DNA of 64,000 bases. It comes from Xanthobacteraceae bacterium (GTDB taxonomy: Bacteria > Pseudomonadota > Alphaproteobacteria > Rhizobiales > Xanthobacteraceae). The stretch lies in contig JAIESC010000013.1 in NCBI GenBank assembly GCA_019746355.1, positions 124,001 to 188,000 on the forward strand, written 5' to 3'. The translations under genes were made by a program, and so were the position numbers. Under the pieces are notes generated by a model. The model was not told the origin of the DNA, ran no database searches, and saw only the letters and a program-made list of their open reading frames with translations. This document shows, in pieces, positions 37,753 to 46,207 of this stretch (positions are counted from its first letter, which is position 1; every line of letters starts with the position of its first letter).

Positions 37753-38808
37753 TCAGGCCGGTCCGAGCAGGAAGTCGGCAAGCTCGGCCCGCGCGCGCTG
37801 CACGCCGCCGAAGCGGGCGAGATCGGCATGCACGCGGCGGAAATGGCGCGGCGCCTCGTGCTCCTCGGCATAGCCGATGGCGCCGAGCGCCCGGTGCGTC
37901 TCGACCGCGACGGCGCGCAGCGCCGGTCCCGCGTACGCGACCGCGGCCGAAGCAAAGGTCCGCCAGTCCGGGTTGCCGGAATCGCGCGCCGCGGCGGCGT
38001 TCTCGAGCGTCATCCGCGCGCCGTCGAGGCTGATCAGGCCGTTGGCGAGCTTGTGCTGGATCGCCTGGAACTGGCCGATGAGCTGGCCGAACTGCTTTCG
38101 GACCTTGGCATGCTCGACCGCCATCTCGAAGGCGCGCTGAGCCGCGCCGAGCGCCCGGCCGGCGCAGGCGAGCCGCGCGATCCGGGCGATGTCGGCAAGC
38201 GTCTCCGCGGGCACGTTCACGCGGATCGCCGGCGTGTTGTCGAAGGTGATCTCGGAGAAGGCGGGCACGGCAAGCCCCGGCGTGGCCTTGATGGTCAGGC
38301 CCGCAGCGTCGCTTGCGGCGACCGCAACGCCGCCGTCGATGAACACGGCCAGATGGGTGGCAAACTGTGCGCTTTCGACAAACGCAAGCTGGCCCGACAA
38401 CGCATCGCCGGCGGCCGCCGCCCGTCCGGCCGCCCCATCGCCGTCGAACGCGCCGAGCGCCAAGGCAACCGAAGCCTTCCCGTTTTGCACATCCTCCAGC
38501 AGCGCGCCCATGGCATTCGACGGCTGCCCCGCAAACGCGAGATTGACGGCGACGGCGCCGAGCAGCGGGGCCGGGCACGCCGCGCGGCCGAGCTCCTCGA
38601 AGGCGAGGATGATTTCGCGCAATCCGGCCCCGGCTGCATCGGCACCGAGCGTGCCCAATCCTTGGTCCGCGAGCCCGCGCCAGACGGCGGCGACGGTTTG
38701 CGATTCGGCGGAGCGCTCAACGGCGCCGTCGGCCGGCCAGCGCGCGGCGAGAAATTCGCGGATCGAGCGGCGCAACAGGTCGCGTTCAGTGTCCGACAGC
38801 GCTTCCAC
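37753..38808 (-). CDS. Acyl-CoA dehydrogenase, second subunit-like
   Basis: A 351-residue, shorter acyl-CoA dehydrogenase homologue. The C-terminal four-helix domain is clear (GRALGAAQRAFEMAVEHAKV then RKQFGQLIGQFQAIQHKLAN and THRALGAIGYAEEHEAPRHF). The FAD-binding middle domain is compact and lacks the canonical GS-type motif seen in the next gene. It is likely the structural partner in a heteromeric alpha2beta2-type dehydrogenase. First gene of the minus-strand run; the MarR gene is divergent across a 308-base gap. Confidence 0.88.
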   Translation of the reverse strand: MEALSDTERDLLRRSIREFLAARWPADGAVERSAESQTVAAVWRGLADQGLGTLGADAAGAGLREIILAFEELGRAACPAPLLGAVAVNLAFAGQPSNAMGALLEDVQNGKASVALALGAFDGDGAAGRAAAAGDALSGQLAFVESAQFATHLAVFIDGGVAVAASDAAGLTIKATPGLAVPAFSEITFDNTPAIRVNVPAETLADIARIARLACAGRALGAAQRAFEMAVEHAKVRKQFGQLIGQFQAIQHKLANGLISLDGARMTLENAAAARDSGNPDWRTFASAAVAYAGPALRAVAVETHRALGAIGYAEEHEAPRHFRRVHADLARFGGVQRARAELADFLLGPA

Positions 38809-38899
38809 GAGTTCGCCCGCCTATACGCTTTTACTGCTCTCTCGTGCGATTTCAGCACGGAACATTCCGGGATGCACGTCTCGTTTCCGGTTGCTTGGT

Positions 38900-38917
38900 C
38901 CTTGTCGATTATCAAGG
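38900..38917. promoter_or_regulatory. Candidate operator between the MarR and dehydrogenase genes
   Basis: CCTTG-TCGATTAT-CAAGG, an inverted repeat in the divergent gap. It could be the MarR site; TTGT-N6-TCAA within it is also close to a FixK/FNR-type box. On the minus strand two near-identical half sites CTTGATTTAA and CTTGATAATC are 18 bases apart. No other gene is seen in 38809-39116. Confidence 0.35.
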
Positions 38918-39116
38918 AGCCTTCTATTAAATCAAGAGGTGGAGAGATCGGCAAATCAGCCATGCATCGGGAAGCGACGATGCCGCGTCCGTTCGTCGAA
39001 GCGACATGGGATGGCTGGTCCCGGACCCGCATGCACGGGCGACGGAGCGCGATGCTGGTGCGAATTGCGGACGATCGCTTGAGGCTCGATCGAGCCGCTG
39101 CAGCCGAAGGAATTGC

Positions 39117-39617
39117 ATGAGCGAGCCGCCGCTGACCACTTATCTCGTTCGTCGCGCTCAGATATTGATCACGCGGAATCTGGCGGATTGCCTCCGCGAC
39201 TACAATCTCACACCGGCACAGTACCTGATGCTGAGTCTTTCAAGGCGCGGCGGCGAGCTGTCATCCGCGTCGCTCGCCCGGCGATTCACGATCTCGCCCC
39301 AATCGATGAACGAGATGATTGCCGGGCTGGAAAGGAAAAAGCTCATTGCCCGAACCGTTGCCGGGGAAAAACGCCGAACCTTGCAGATCAACCTCACTCC
39401 TGAAGGGGCCAGATTGCTGAAGGCTTGCGATCGGGCGGTCGAGCGGATGGAACAGCGTATGTTTTCCCCGCTCTCCGCCGCCGAGCTCCATTCGTTCAGG
39501 AGCGCGCTGATGAAAATGACCGGTTCGCCGTCGACGCGCGGTCAGGCTGCTCGGTCGCCGGCGTCATCTCGCGGACGTCGGCTTCGCGGCCGGAACCCGG
39601 CGCCTCCTGCCTCGTAA
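39117..39617 (+). CDS. MarR-family transcriptional regulator
   Basis: A 166-residue winged-helix regulator. The block LTPAQYLMLSLSRRGGELSS followed by ASLARRFTISPQSMNEMIAG (recognition helix) and LERKKLIARTVAGEKRRTLQ (wing) is standard MarR. The ATG at 39117 has AAGGA in front and gives a normal N-terminal helix (LTTYLVRRAQILITR). The last 30 residues are basic and low complexity. Divergent from the acyl-CoA dehydrogenase operon, which it probably controls in response to a CoA ester or free acid. Confidence 0.88.
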   Translation: MSEPPLTTYLVRRAQILITRNLADCLRDYNLTPAQYLMLSLSRRGGELSSASLARRFTISPQSMNEMIAGLERKKLIARTVAGEKRRTLQINLTPEGARLLKACDRAVERMEQRMFSPLSAAELHSFRSALMKMTGSPSTRGQAARSPASSRGRRLRGRNPAPPAS

Positions 39618-39621
39618 GCCG

Positions 39622-40578
39622 TCAGGATCGGGGCAGGGACCTGATGACCTCCTTCAGCTTTTCGGATTCCGAAGCCATGAACTTGCCGAAGCTCTCTTCG
39701 TCCGCGTAGTCCGGCTCGACTGAGAGGCCGCGGATCTTCTCCTGCACGTTCGGGTCCGCGACGATGGCGGCGATCTCGCTCGACAGCTTGCGGATGACCG
39801 CCGGCGGCGTGCCGCGCGGCGCCATCACGCCGATGAAGCTCGCCGGTCCGTCAAAGCCCGGAACGCCGCTTTCCGCGATGGTTGGCAGGTCCGGCGCGGA
39901 CCGGGCACGCTTGATCCGGAAGATGCCGAGCGACCGGAGATTGCCGGCCTTGATGTTCTCGTGCGCCGCGGTCAGATCGGTCGAGGTCATCGGAACCTCG
40001 CCCGCGACCGCCGCCAGCGCCGCGGGGCCGCTGCCGCGATACGGGACGTGCACGAAGTTTGCTCCGGTTGCCTTCTTCAGCACCTCGGCCGAGAGGTGCT
40101 GGCTCGAATTGACGCCGGTGCTGCCGTAGCTCAATCCATTGGGCGAGGCCTTCGACTGGCTGATCGCTTCGAGGATCGTCTTCGGGCCGGTCTTCGGATT
40201 GGCGATCATCACCAGCGGGATGTCGATCAGCCTCGCGACCGGCGCAAGCTCCTTCAGCGGATCGAAGCCGCTCGAGCCCGGGACGTGCGGGTTGATCACC
40301 AGCGCGCCGGCCGCGGCGATCGCGATGGTGTCGCCGTCCGGCGGGGACTTCGACAGCTGAACGAGGCCGAGCGAGCCGCCCGCACCCGGCTTGTTTTCCA
40401 CCACTGTCGGCCGGCCGAGCCGGTTGCCGAGTTCCAGCGCGATGATACGTCCGATCCCGTCGGCGGAGCCGCCGGGCGCGAACGGCACGATGATCTGAAG
40501 GGGCTTCTGTGACGACTGGGCGTGCGCCGCGCCGGAAACAGCAAGCATCGCGGCCAGCACAACGTATTTCACGCGCAT
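39622..40578 (-). CDS. Bug-family substrate-binding protein
   Basis: A 318-residue periplasmic binding protein with signal peptide MRVKYVVLAAMLAVSGAAHA. The hallmark KPLQIIVPFAPGGSADGIGR is followed by GRPTVVENKPGAGGSLGLVQ and FVHVPYRGSGPAALAAVAGE. The start at 40578 is set by the signal peptide and GAGGAGAAAG. It converges on the MarR gene. It stands next to a complete TRAP system that has its own binding protein, so it is probably an independent orphan receptor. Confidence 0.92.
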   Translation of the reverse strand: MRVKYVVLAAMLAVSGAAHAQSSQKPLQIIVPFAPGGSADGIGRIIALELGNRLGRPTVVENKPGAGGSLGLVQLSKSPPDGDTIAIAAAGALVINPHVPGSSGFDPLKELAPVARLIDIPLVMIANPKTGPKTILEAISQSKASPNGLSYGSTGVNSSQHLSAEVLKKATGANFVHVPYRGSGPAALAAVAGEVPMTSTDLTAAHENIKAGNLRSLGIFRIKRARSAPDLPTIAESGVPGFDGPASFIGVMAPRGTPPAVIRKLSSEIAAIVADPNVQEKIRGLSVEPDYADEESFGKFMASESEKLKEVIRSLPRS

Positions 40579-40621
40579 TTCCGACTTTCTCCTCGTTCGC
40601 AAAACGCGCAGCCCGGTCGGG

Positions 40622-41914
40622 TCAGCGCATGAATCCCGGCAGCCAGGTGACAAGGCCCGGAAAGGCCACGATCGTCACCAGCAGCGCGACGAGAGCGAAG
40701 GTGAACGGCGTCACGCCCCGGAACACTTCGGCGATTGAAACATGCCGGAGAAGGTTTTTGACCACGAAAATATTCATGCCGACCGGCGGGCTGATCATAC
40801 CGATCTGCACCACGACCACGACCAGAATGCCGAACCAGACCGGGTCGTAGCCCAGCGCCGTGATCACCGGAAAGAACAGCGGCACGGTGAGCAGCATCAT
40901 CGACAGCTCTTCCATCGCCGTGCCGAGCAGGATGTAGACCAGGCAGATCGCGGCGATCACCAGCGTCGGGTGCACGTTGAATTGCGTCACGAAGCTCTTC
41001 AGGTCCGCCGGCATGGTCGTGTAATTGACGAAATTGGCGAACAGCAGCGCGCCGATCAGGATCATGAACAGCATCGAGGTGGTGCGCGCGCTCTCGATCA
41101 GCACGTCGAACAGGATCTTCCAGGTGAGCGCACGGCGGGCGAGGGCAAACAGGAACGCGCCGCCCGCGCCGATGCCCGCGCCCTCGGTCGCGGTGAAGGC
41201 GCCGATATAGATGCCGCCGATCACCAGCACGAACAGGGCGATCACCGGCCAGACGTGGCGGAGCGACTCCCATCGCTCGGGCCAGGCGCGCGGCTCGGCC
41301 GGCGGCCCGGACGCCGGATCGCGCCAGGTGATCCATTTCACCGCGAGGCACAGGAGAATGGTCGCGACCAGTCCCGGGATGATGCCGGCGGCGAACAGCT
41401 TGCCGATGTTGGTCTCGGTCAGGATGCCGTAGATCACCATGATGACCGACGGCGGAATGAGGATGCCGAGCGTGCCGCCGGCCGCGATCGAGCCCGCAGC
41501 CAGCGCGTCCTTGTAGCCGTACTTGCGCATCGACGGGTACGACACCTTGGTGAAGGTCGCGGCGGTCGCGATCGATGAGCCGCAGATCGCGCCGAAGCCG
41601 GCGCAGGCGACGACGGTCGACATCGCGAGCCCGCCGCGCTTGTGGCCGAGGAAGCAGTAGGCCGCGTGATAGAGCTCCTCCGACATGCGCGCATGCGCGA
41701 CGAAGTTGCCCATCAGGATGAATAGCGGCACCACCGACAGCGTGTAGGCGAGGCCGGTCTCGTAGGTCACCTGGGCGATCATCGCCGAGGCGACGTTGAA
41801 GTTGAGCTTATAGGCGACGCCGGCAAAGCCGACGATGCCCATCGCGAACGCCATCGGAATCCGCGCGATCGCCAGCACCATGAAGGCCAGGAGGCCGATG
41901 AGGGCTTCGAGCAT
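40622..41914 (-). CDS. dctM: TRAP transporter large permease
   Basis: A 430-residue membrane protein with about 12 helices, the ion-coupled transport subunit of a tripartite ATP-independent periplasmic transporter. Conserved parts include AMGIVGFAGVAYKLN, CAGFGAICGSSIATAATFTK, AAGGTLGILIPPSVIMVIYG and ISPPVGMNIFVVKNL. It follows the small permease by 3 bases in the order dctP - dctQ - dctM. Transported acid unknown. Confidence 0.93.
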   Translation of the reverse strand: MLEALIGLLAFMVLAIARIPMAFAMGIVGFAGVAYKLNFNVASAMIAQVTYETGLAYTLSVVPLFILMGNFVAHARMSEELYHAAYCFLGHKRGGLAMSTVVACAGFGAICGSSIATAATFTKVSYPSMRKYGYKDALAAGSIAAGGTLGILIPPSVIMVIYGILTETNIGKLFAAGIIPGLVATILLCLAVKWITWRDPASGPPAEPRAWPERWESLRHVWPVIALFVLVIGGIYIGAFTATEGAGIGAGGAFLFALARRALTWKILFDVLIESARTTSMLFMILIGALLFANFVNYTTMPADLKSFVTQFNVHPTLVIAAICLVYILLGTAMEELSMMLLTVPLFFPVITALGYDPVWFGILVVVVVQIGMISPPVGMNIFVVKNLLRHVSIAEVFRGVTPFTFALVALLVTIVAFPGLVTWLPGFMR

Positions 41915-41917
41915 CGC

Positions 41918-42424
41918 CTAGACCTGCGACGCGCTTTGCCGGACCGGACGCCGGCAGGCGAGCACCAGCAAGGCCAGCGCGGTGATGCCCATCAGCACGC
42001 TCATGGTGAAGGTGAGATAGGGGATCTTGAGCTTGAGCTGGGCGGTGATCTCGCCCGCCGCCGCCATGTTGACGGCGCGAAGCCAGAGCCGCCAGGCGAG
42101 ATAGCCGGTCGCGACCGCGCAGACGAGGCAGGAGACGACGTGCTGGATGCGAAGGAGCCAGTCCGGCGTGACCGGATCGAGCAGGTCGACCATCACGTGC
42201 TCGTTGCGGATCGTCACCAGCGGCAGGCCGAAGAAGATCAGCGCCGCCAGCATCATCTCGGTCAGCTCGAAGCCGCCGGTGACCGGCGTGTTGAAGAAGT
42301 AGCGCCCGACGACGTCGACGCAGGTCAGCAGCATCAGGCAGAACAGCAGGATGCCGGCGATGCCGCCGAGCAAGGGGGCGATCACGCGGTCGAAGAGCGC
42401 GAGCGGCTGCCGTTCAGAATTCAT
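41918..42424 (-). CDS. dctQ: TRAP transporter small permease
   Basis: A 168-residue protein with four membrane helices; GILLFCLMLLTCVDVVGRYF and FELTEMMLAALIFFGLPLVT are the usual DctQ signature region. Couples the binding protein to the DctM subunit. Separated from dctP by a 212-base gap with a large palindrome. Confidence 0.9.
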   Translation of the reverse strand: MNSERQPLALFDRVIAPLLGGIAGILLFCLMLLTCVDVVGRYFFNTPVTGGFELTEMMLAALIFFGLPLVTIRNEHVMVDLLDPVTPDWLLRIQHVVSCLVCAVATGYLAWRLWLRAVNMAAAGEITAQLKLKIPYLTFTMSVLMGITALALLVLACRRPVRQSASQV

Positions 42425-42488
42425 GCACGATTCCCCAGAACGCGACGCTAGAGCATTTTTGCCAGTTGGCTTGCGTCACTCTCTCCCC

Positions 42489-42601
42489 GTCATGCCCGGG
42501 CTTGACCCGGGCATCCATGAGATGTCGCGACCAAGACAAATCATGCGAATTGAATTCGCTGCGACTTGGTCATGGATGGCCGGGGCAAGCCCGGCCATGA
42601 C
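42489..42601. repeat. 113-base imperfect palindrome in the dctP-dctQ gap
   Basis: The left arm GTCATGCCCGGGCTTGACCC continuing into GGGCATCCATGA is mirrored by TCATGGATGGCCGGGGCAAG continuing to GGCCATGAC. A Bradyrhizobium-type intergenic repeat; it may lower expression of dctQM relative to dctP. Confidence 0.7.
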
Positions 42602-42636
42602 AGCGGTGGGTTACGCGCAAGTGGCTTTCGTACATG

Positions 42637-43662
42637 TTACTTCTTCGACAACGCCGCGATCTCGCTCCGCAGCGCCGACAGCATCGCCGGGCCGTCGCCG
42701 CCCTTGGCCTTGACCTTGTCGTACCAGGCCTGCTCCAGCGGTGCGGTCTTGGTCTTGATCTCGCCGATGAACTGCGGGCTCGCGGTCACGGTCGGGATCT
42801 TGGCGTCGGTCACGGCCTGCACCGCCTTGGCGTCGACCGCGTCCCAGGCCTTGCCGGCGCGCACGGCCAGCGCTTCGCCGGACAGCTTCTCGATCGCCGC
42901 CTGGTCGGCCGGCGAAATCGACTTCCACTTCGCCTCGTTCATGATCAGCGCGAAGGTCACGTTATACAGCCCGCCCGGCACGTAGGTGACGTGCTTGATG
43001 AGCGGCACCAGCTTGAACGACAGCACCGACTCCTTCGGGAAGAACAGGCCGTCGGCGACGCCCTGGCTCAGCAGCTCGTAGGCCTCGGGCGCGGGCTTGA
43101 GCATCGGCACGGTGCCGAGCGCCTTGGCGACGTCGTTGACGAGGCCGCCGCCGACGCGGATCTTCAGCCCTTCGAGGTCCTTCAGCGAATTGACCGCGTG
43201 CTTGGTGTTGTAGATCTGGCCGGGCCCGTGGGTGAACACGCCCATCACGCGCACGCCCTTGTGCTCGTCCTGCTTGGCCAGCAGCTTGGTGTGGACGCGC
43301 TGGTAGGCGACGGAGTTGACCTCCGAGGTGTCGGCGAGGAACGGGAATTCGGCGACGTCGGTCGCAACGAAGCGGCCGGGCGTGTAGCCGTGGACGATGA
43401 ACGAGAGGTCAGCGAGGCCGTCCTTCACCGCGTCGAGCGTCTGCGGCGCTGCGACCACGGCCTTGGGCAGCAGGTTGCATTTCACGCGGCCTTGCGTGGC
43501 GCTTTCCATGTCCTTGCAGAACGGCATGGTGATGTCGGCCACCAGCAGGTGCGCAGGCGGCACCCAGGCGTTGACGTTGAGAACCGTGTTGGCGTTCGCG
43601 CCGGCCGCGGGCCACATCAGCGCGCCGCCGAGCACTGCAAGAACAAGCCTTCCCGACTTCAT
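42637..43662 (-). CDS. dctP: TRAP transporter periplasmic binding protein
   Basis: A 341-residue DctP-type receptor. Signal peptide MKSGRLVLAVLGGALMWPAA ends near GANA/NTV. The body has FIVHGYTPGRFVATDVAEFP, GVRVMGVFTHGPGQIYNTKH and KDLEGLKIRVGGGLVNDVAK, the region with the conserved ligand Arg (KIRVGGG). Start at 43662 set by GGGAGG. First gene of the dctPQM transporter. Confidence 0.92.
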   Translation of the reverse strand: MKSGRLVLAVLGGALMWPAAGANANTVLNVNAWVPPAHLLVADITMPFCKDMESATQGRVKCNLLPKAVVAAPQTLDAVKDGLADLSFIVHGYTPGRFVATDVAEFPFLADTSEVNSVAYQRVHTKLLAKQDEHKGVRVMGVFTHGPGQIYNTKHAVNSLKDLEGLKIRVGGGLVNDVAKALGTVPMLKPAPEAYELLSQGVADGLFFPKESVLSFKLVPLIKHVTYVPGGLYNVTFALIMNEAKWKSISPADQAAIEKLSGEALAVRAGKAWDAVDAKAVQAVTDAKIPTVTASPQFIGEIKTKTAPLEQAWYDKVKAKGGDGPAMLSALRSEIAALSKK

Positions 43663-43719
43663 CGAAAACCTCCCGCGTCTGCATCGTTGTTTGTTGCGCA
43701 AACGGTATCACGCGGCCCC

Positions 43720-43758
43720 AAGACCTGCCACCAAGACCTGCCACCAAGATTTGCCACC
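43720..43758. repeat. Three tandem 13-base repeats
   Basis: AAGACCTGCCACC twice (43720-43732, 43733-43745), then AAGATTTGCCACC (43746-43758). In the gap upstream of dctP. May be a protein-binding array or slippage product. Confidence 0.6.
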
Positions 43759-43866
43759 AGGACCAAAAGTGCGGTTTTCCGAAACGCCGCCGGTCGCCTA
43801 AGCTTGCGTTGGCAGCGCACAATCGGGGCGGCAATCGGCCGCGCCGGGCACGCGCCGCGAGGTCCG

Positions 43867-44640
43867 ATGCCTGAGACGCCAAGCCAAGCATCTGCGGTCG
43901 TGTTCCTGCATGGGGTGGGCGGGGCCGCCCGCGCGTGGGGCCCGCAGACGCAAAGCTTTCCGGCCGCGGGCTTTGCCGCCATAGCGCTCGACCTGCCGGG
44001 CTATGGCGCGCGGTCGCCGACCGTCGAAATGAACTTCGAGGCGCTTGCCGAGGATGTCGAAACCGCCATCGCAGCGCATCATCTGCAGCGCCCGGTGCTG
44101 ATCGGCCATTCGCTCGGCGGCATGGTCGCGCAGACCATGCTGCGAAGGAGGCCCGACGGCTATGCCGCGGCCGTGCTGTGCTGCACCAGCCCGGCGTTTG
44201 GCAATCCGGGCGGCGACTTCCAGAAGCGGTTCGTCGCCGACCGGCTCGCGCCGCTGCAAAGCGGCAAGCGCATGGCCGATCTTGCCGCCGACATCATCGG
44301 CGAGATCGTCGGCCCCGCGCCGGACCCCAAGGGACTTGCCCTTGCGGTCGATTGCATGGGCGCGGTGCCGGCGGAAACCTATCGCGCTGCCGTGCTTTGC
44401 CTGACAGGCTTCGACGAGCGCGCAAACCTCGGCTCGATCCGCGTCCCGGTGCTTTGCCTTGCCGGCGAGCATGATCGCAACGCGCCGCCGCCGATGATGG
44501 AGCGCATGGCCGGGCGTGTTCCGGGCGCCCGGTATGTGTGCCTGCCGGGTGTCGGCCACCTGCCGAACCTGGAGCGGCCCGCCGCGTTCGACGCGGCGGT
44601 CTTCGAATTTCTCCGCGCTGTTGAAGTGTTGCTGCGTTAG
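43867..44640 (+). CDS. Alpha/beta hydrolase
   Basis: A 257-residue hydrolase with the oxyanion HGVG motif (VVFLHGVGGAARAWGPQ), nucleophile elbow IGHSLGGMVAQT, acid region CLAGEHDRNAPPPMMERM and catalytic His in GVGHLPNLERP. The pattern fits ester or enol-lactone hydrolases (PcaD-like) of aromatic catabolism. The ATG at 43867 follows a weak ribosome site. Lies between the TRAP receptor (divergent) and an acyl-CoA dehydrogenase. Confidence 0.9.
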   Translation: MPETPSQASAVVFLHGVGGAARAWGPQTQSFPAAGFAAIALDLPGYGARSPTVEMNFEALAEDVETAIAAHHLQRPVLIGHSLGGMVAQTMLRRRPDGYAAAVLCCTSPAFGNPGGDFQKRFVADRLAPLQSGKRMADLAADIIGEIVGPAPDPKGLALAVDCMGAVPAETYRAAVLCLTGFDERANLGSIRVPVLCLAGEHDRNAPPPMMERMAGRVPGARYVCLPGVGHLPNLERPAAFDAAVFEFLRAVEVLLR

Positions 44641-44663
44641 TCTGCAGTGGGTGAGGCATCGGC

Positions 44664-44742
44664 GGTGCACTCCCTCCCCCAGCGAAAGGGCGTTTACGCC
44701 CGTCTTCGACGGGCTATGCGGGGGAGGGGACGTTGGTGCACC
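44664..44742. repeat. Nested palindromic repeat between hydrolase and dehydrogenase
   Basis: GGTGCAC/GTGCACC outer arms, CCCTCCCCC/GGGGGAGGG next, and GGGCG-TTTAC-GCCCG inside. Likely works as a transcription stop after the hydrolase. Confidence 0.6.
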
Positions 44743-44795
44743 GTCCGTCGCGACAAAGAACTATGTGCGTGCTGTGACATTTTGGGAAGGCGCAT

Positions 44796-46067
44796 ATGAC
44801 GCTTCGAGAGCTCGACCGACACGACACCGCCGCAGCGATCTTCGATCGCGCGAGCTTTCGCCTCGCGGACCGCGACGCCGATCTGATCGCGAAAGCGCGG
44901 GCGTTCGGCGCGCGAGTGCTCGCACCGCGCGCCGCGCAGCACGACCGCGACGCGACGTTCCCGATCGAGAACTTCCGCGACATGCATCGGGAAGGCCTGC
45001 TCGCGATCTGCGTGCCGCGCGAAGCGGGCGGCGCAGGCGCGGATTTCCGCACCTATTGTCTCGCCGCCGCCGAGCTTGGCCGCTCCTGCGGCGCGACCAC
45101 GCTGTCCTGGAACATGCATGTCAGCTCCACGCTGTGGACCGGCGCGCTGGCCGACGATCTCGACATGACCCCCGAGCAGCGCGCCGAGCACAACGCGCGC
45201 CGCAAGCTGCACTACCGGCGGATCGTCGACGACGGCGCGATCTATTCGCAGCCGTTCTCGGAGGGCGGGGCCGCGGCCGCAGGCGTCGTGGCCTTCGGCA
45301 CCGAAGCCAAGCCGGTCGACGGCGGCTTCGTCGTCAATGGCAAGAAGATCTTTGCCTCGCTCTCGGGCTCGGCCGACTACTACGGCGTGCTCTGCACCGA
45401 GCGGGGAGAAGGCGAGGCGGCGTCGCGCCGCAACACGATCTATCTCGCGATCCCCGCCAATGCGCCGGGCGTCTCGGTGGTCGGCGACTGGGATCCGCTC
45501 GGCATGCGCGGGACGGTGTCGCGCACGCTCCTGCTCAAGGACGTATTCGTGCCGGAGCAGGAGATGCTGATGCCGCACGGCGTCTACTACAGGGCCGCGA
45601 CCTCGTGGCCGCACATGTTCCTGACGCTGTCGCCGACCTACATGGGCCTCGCCCAGGCCGCCTACGACTTCACCGTGTCGTATCTGCGCGGCGAGCTTCC
45701 CGGCACGCCGCCGGTCAAGCGCCGCATGTATCCGACCAAGCAGATCGCGGTCGCCGAGATGCGCCTGATGCTGGAGCAGACCAAGGCGCTCTGGTTCCAG
45801 TCGATCAGCGAGGCCTGCGCCAATCCGGGCAAGGACCGCGTGCTGCGCGCCTATGCGGCGCAGTTCACCGTGATGGAGAACGCCAACGCCCTCGCGACCA
45901 AGGCGATCCGCACCTGCGGCGGCCAGGCGATGCTGAAGAGCCTCGCGCTCGAGCGCATCTATCGCGACAGCCGCTGCGGCTCGCTGATGCTGCCGTGGAC
46001 CGCGGAAATCTGCCTCGACCGGCTCGGCCGCGAGACGCTCTACGAGCCCGGCGAGAAGGACGAGTAG
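44796..46067 (+). CDS. Acyl-CoA dehydrogenase-family protein
   Basis: A 423-residue flavoprotein. It has an N-terminal helical domain, the middle domain IYSQPFSEGGAAAAGVVAFG and GGFVVNGKKIFASLSGSADY, and a C-terminal domain with IRTCGGQAMLKSLALERIYR and DSRCGSLMLPWTAEICLDRL. The middle domain departs from the typical EPxxGSD motif (here SEGGAA), so the enzyme may be a related hydroxylase or desulfurase-type member. It precedes the AMP-forming ligase by a small repeat. Confidence 0.88.
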   Translation: MTLRELDRHDTAAAIFDRASFRLADRDADLIAKARAFGARVLAPRAAQHDRDATFPIENFRDMHREGLLAICVPREAGGAGADFRTYCLAAAELGRSCGATTLSWNMHVSSTLWTGALADDLDMTPEQRAEHNARRKLHYRRIVDDGAIYSQPFSEGGAAAAGVVAFGTEAKPVDGGFVVNGKKIFASLSGSADYYGVLCTERGEGEAASRRNTIYLAIPANAPGVSVVGDWDPLGMRGTVSRTLLLKDVFVPEQEMLMPHGVYYRAATSWPHMFLTLSPTYMGLAQAAYDFTVSYLRGELPGTPPVKRRMYPTKQIAVAEMRLMLEQTKALWFQSISEACANPGKDRVLRAYAAQFTVMENANALATKAIRTCGGQAMLKSLALERIYRDSRCGSLMLPWTAEICLDRLGRETLYEPGEKDE

Positions 46068-46154
46068 AGCATGCGCCGGCGATACGGAATCGACAGCAAC
46101 TCGGGCGGTGCACTCCCTTCCCCTGAAAGGGCGAGGGTTCGGGGTGGGGGGCCG
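46065..46154. repeat. Repeat element overlapping a stop codon, copy 1
   Basis: Begins TAGAGCATG at the stop codon of the dehydrogenase gene and continues with ACTCGGGCGGTG, CTGAAAGGG and GGGGTGGGGGGCCG. The same order is found at 55102-55208 after cysJ. The short interval before the ligase gene holds nothing else. Confidence 0.65.
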
Positions 46155-46207
46155 CGAGCCGCAGCAATGGATGCCTTTTCATCGCAAACGTTCGAGCCGG
46201 CCCGGTC

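Noticed and set aside
34403..37873. Long open frame (about 1,150 codons) on the plus strand opposite thiolase, crotonase and dehydrogenase genes
   Set aside because: Crosses four convincing minus-strand genes and an intergenic palindrome; Arg/Ala/Gly-rich translation without motifs.
43720..43758. CRISPR-like array
   Set aside because: Only three 13-base units with no spacers between them and no cas genes.
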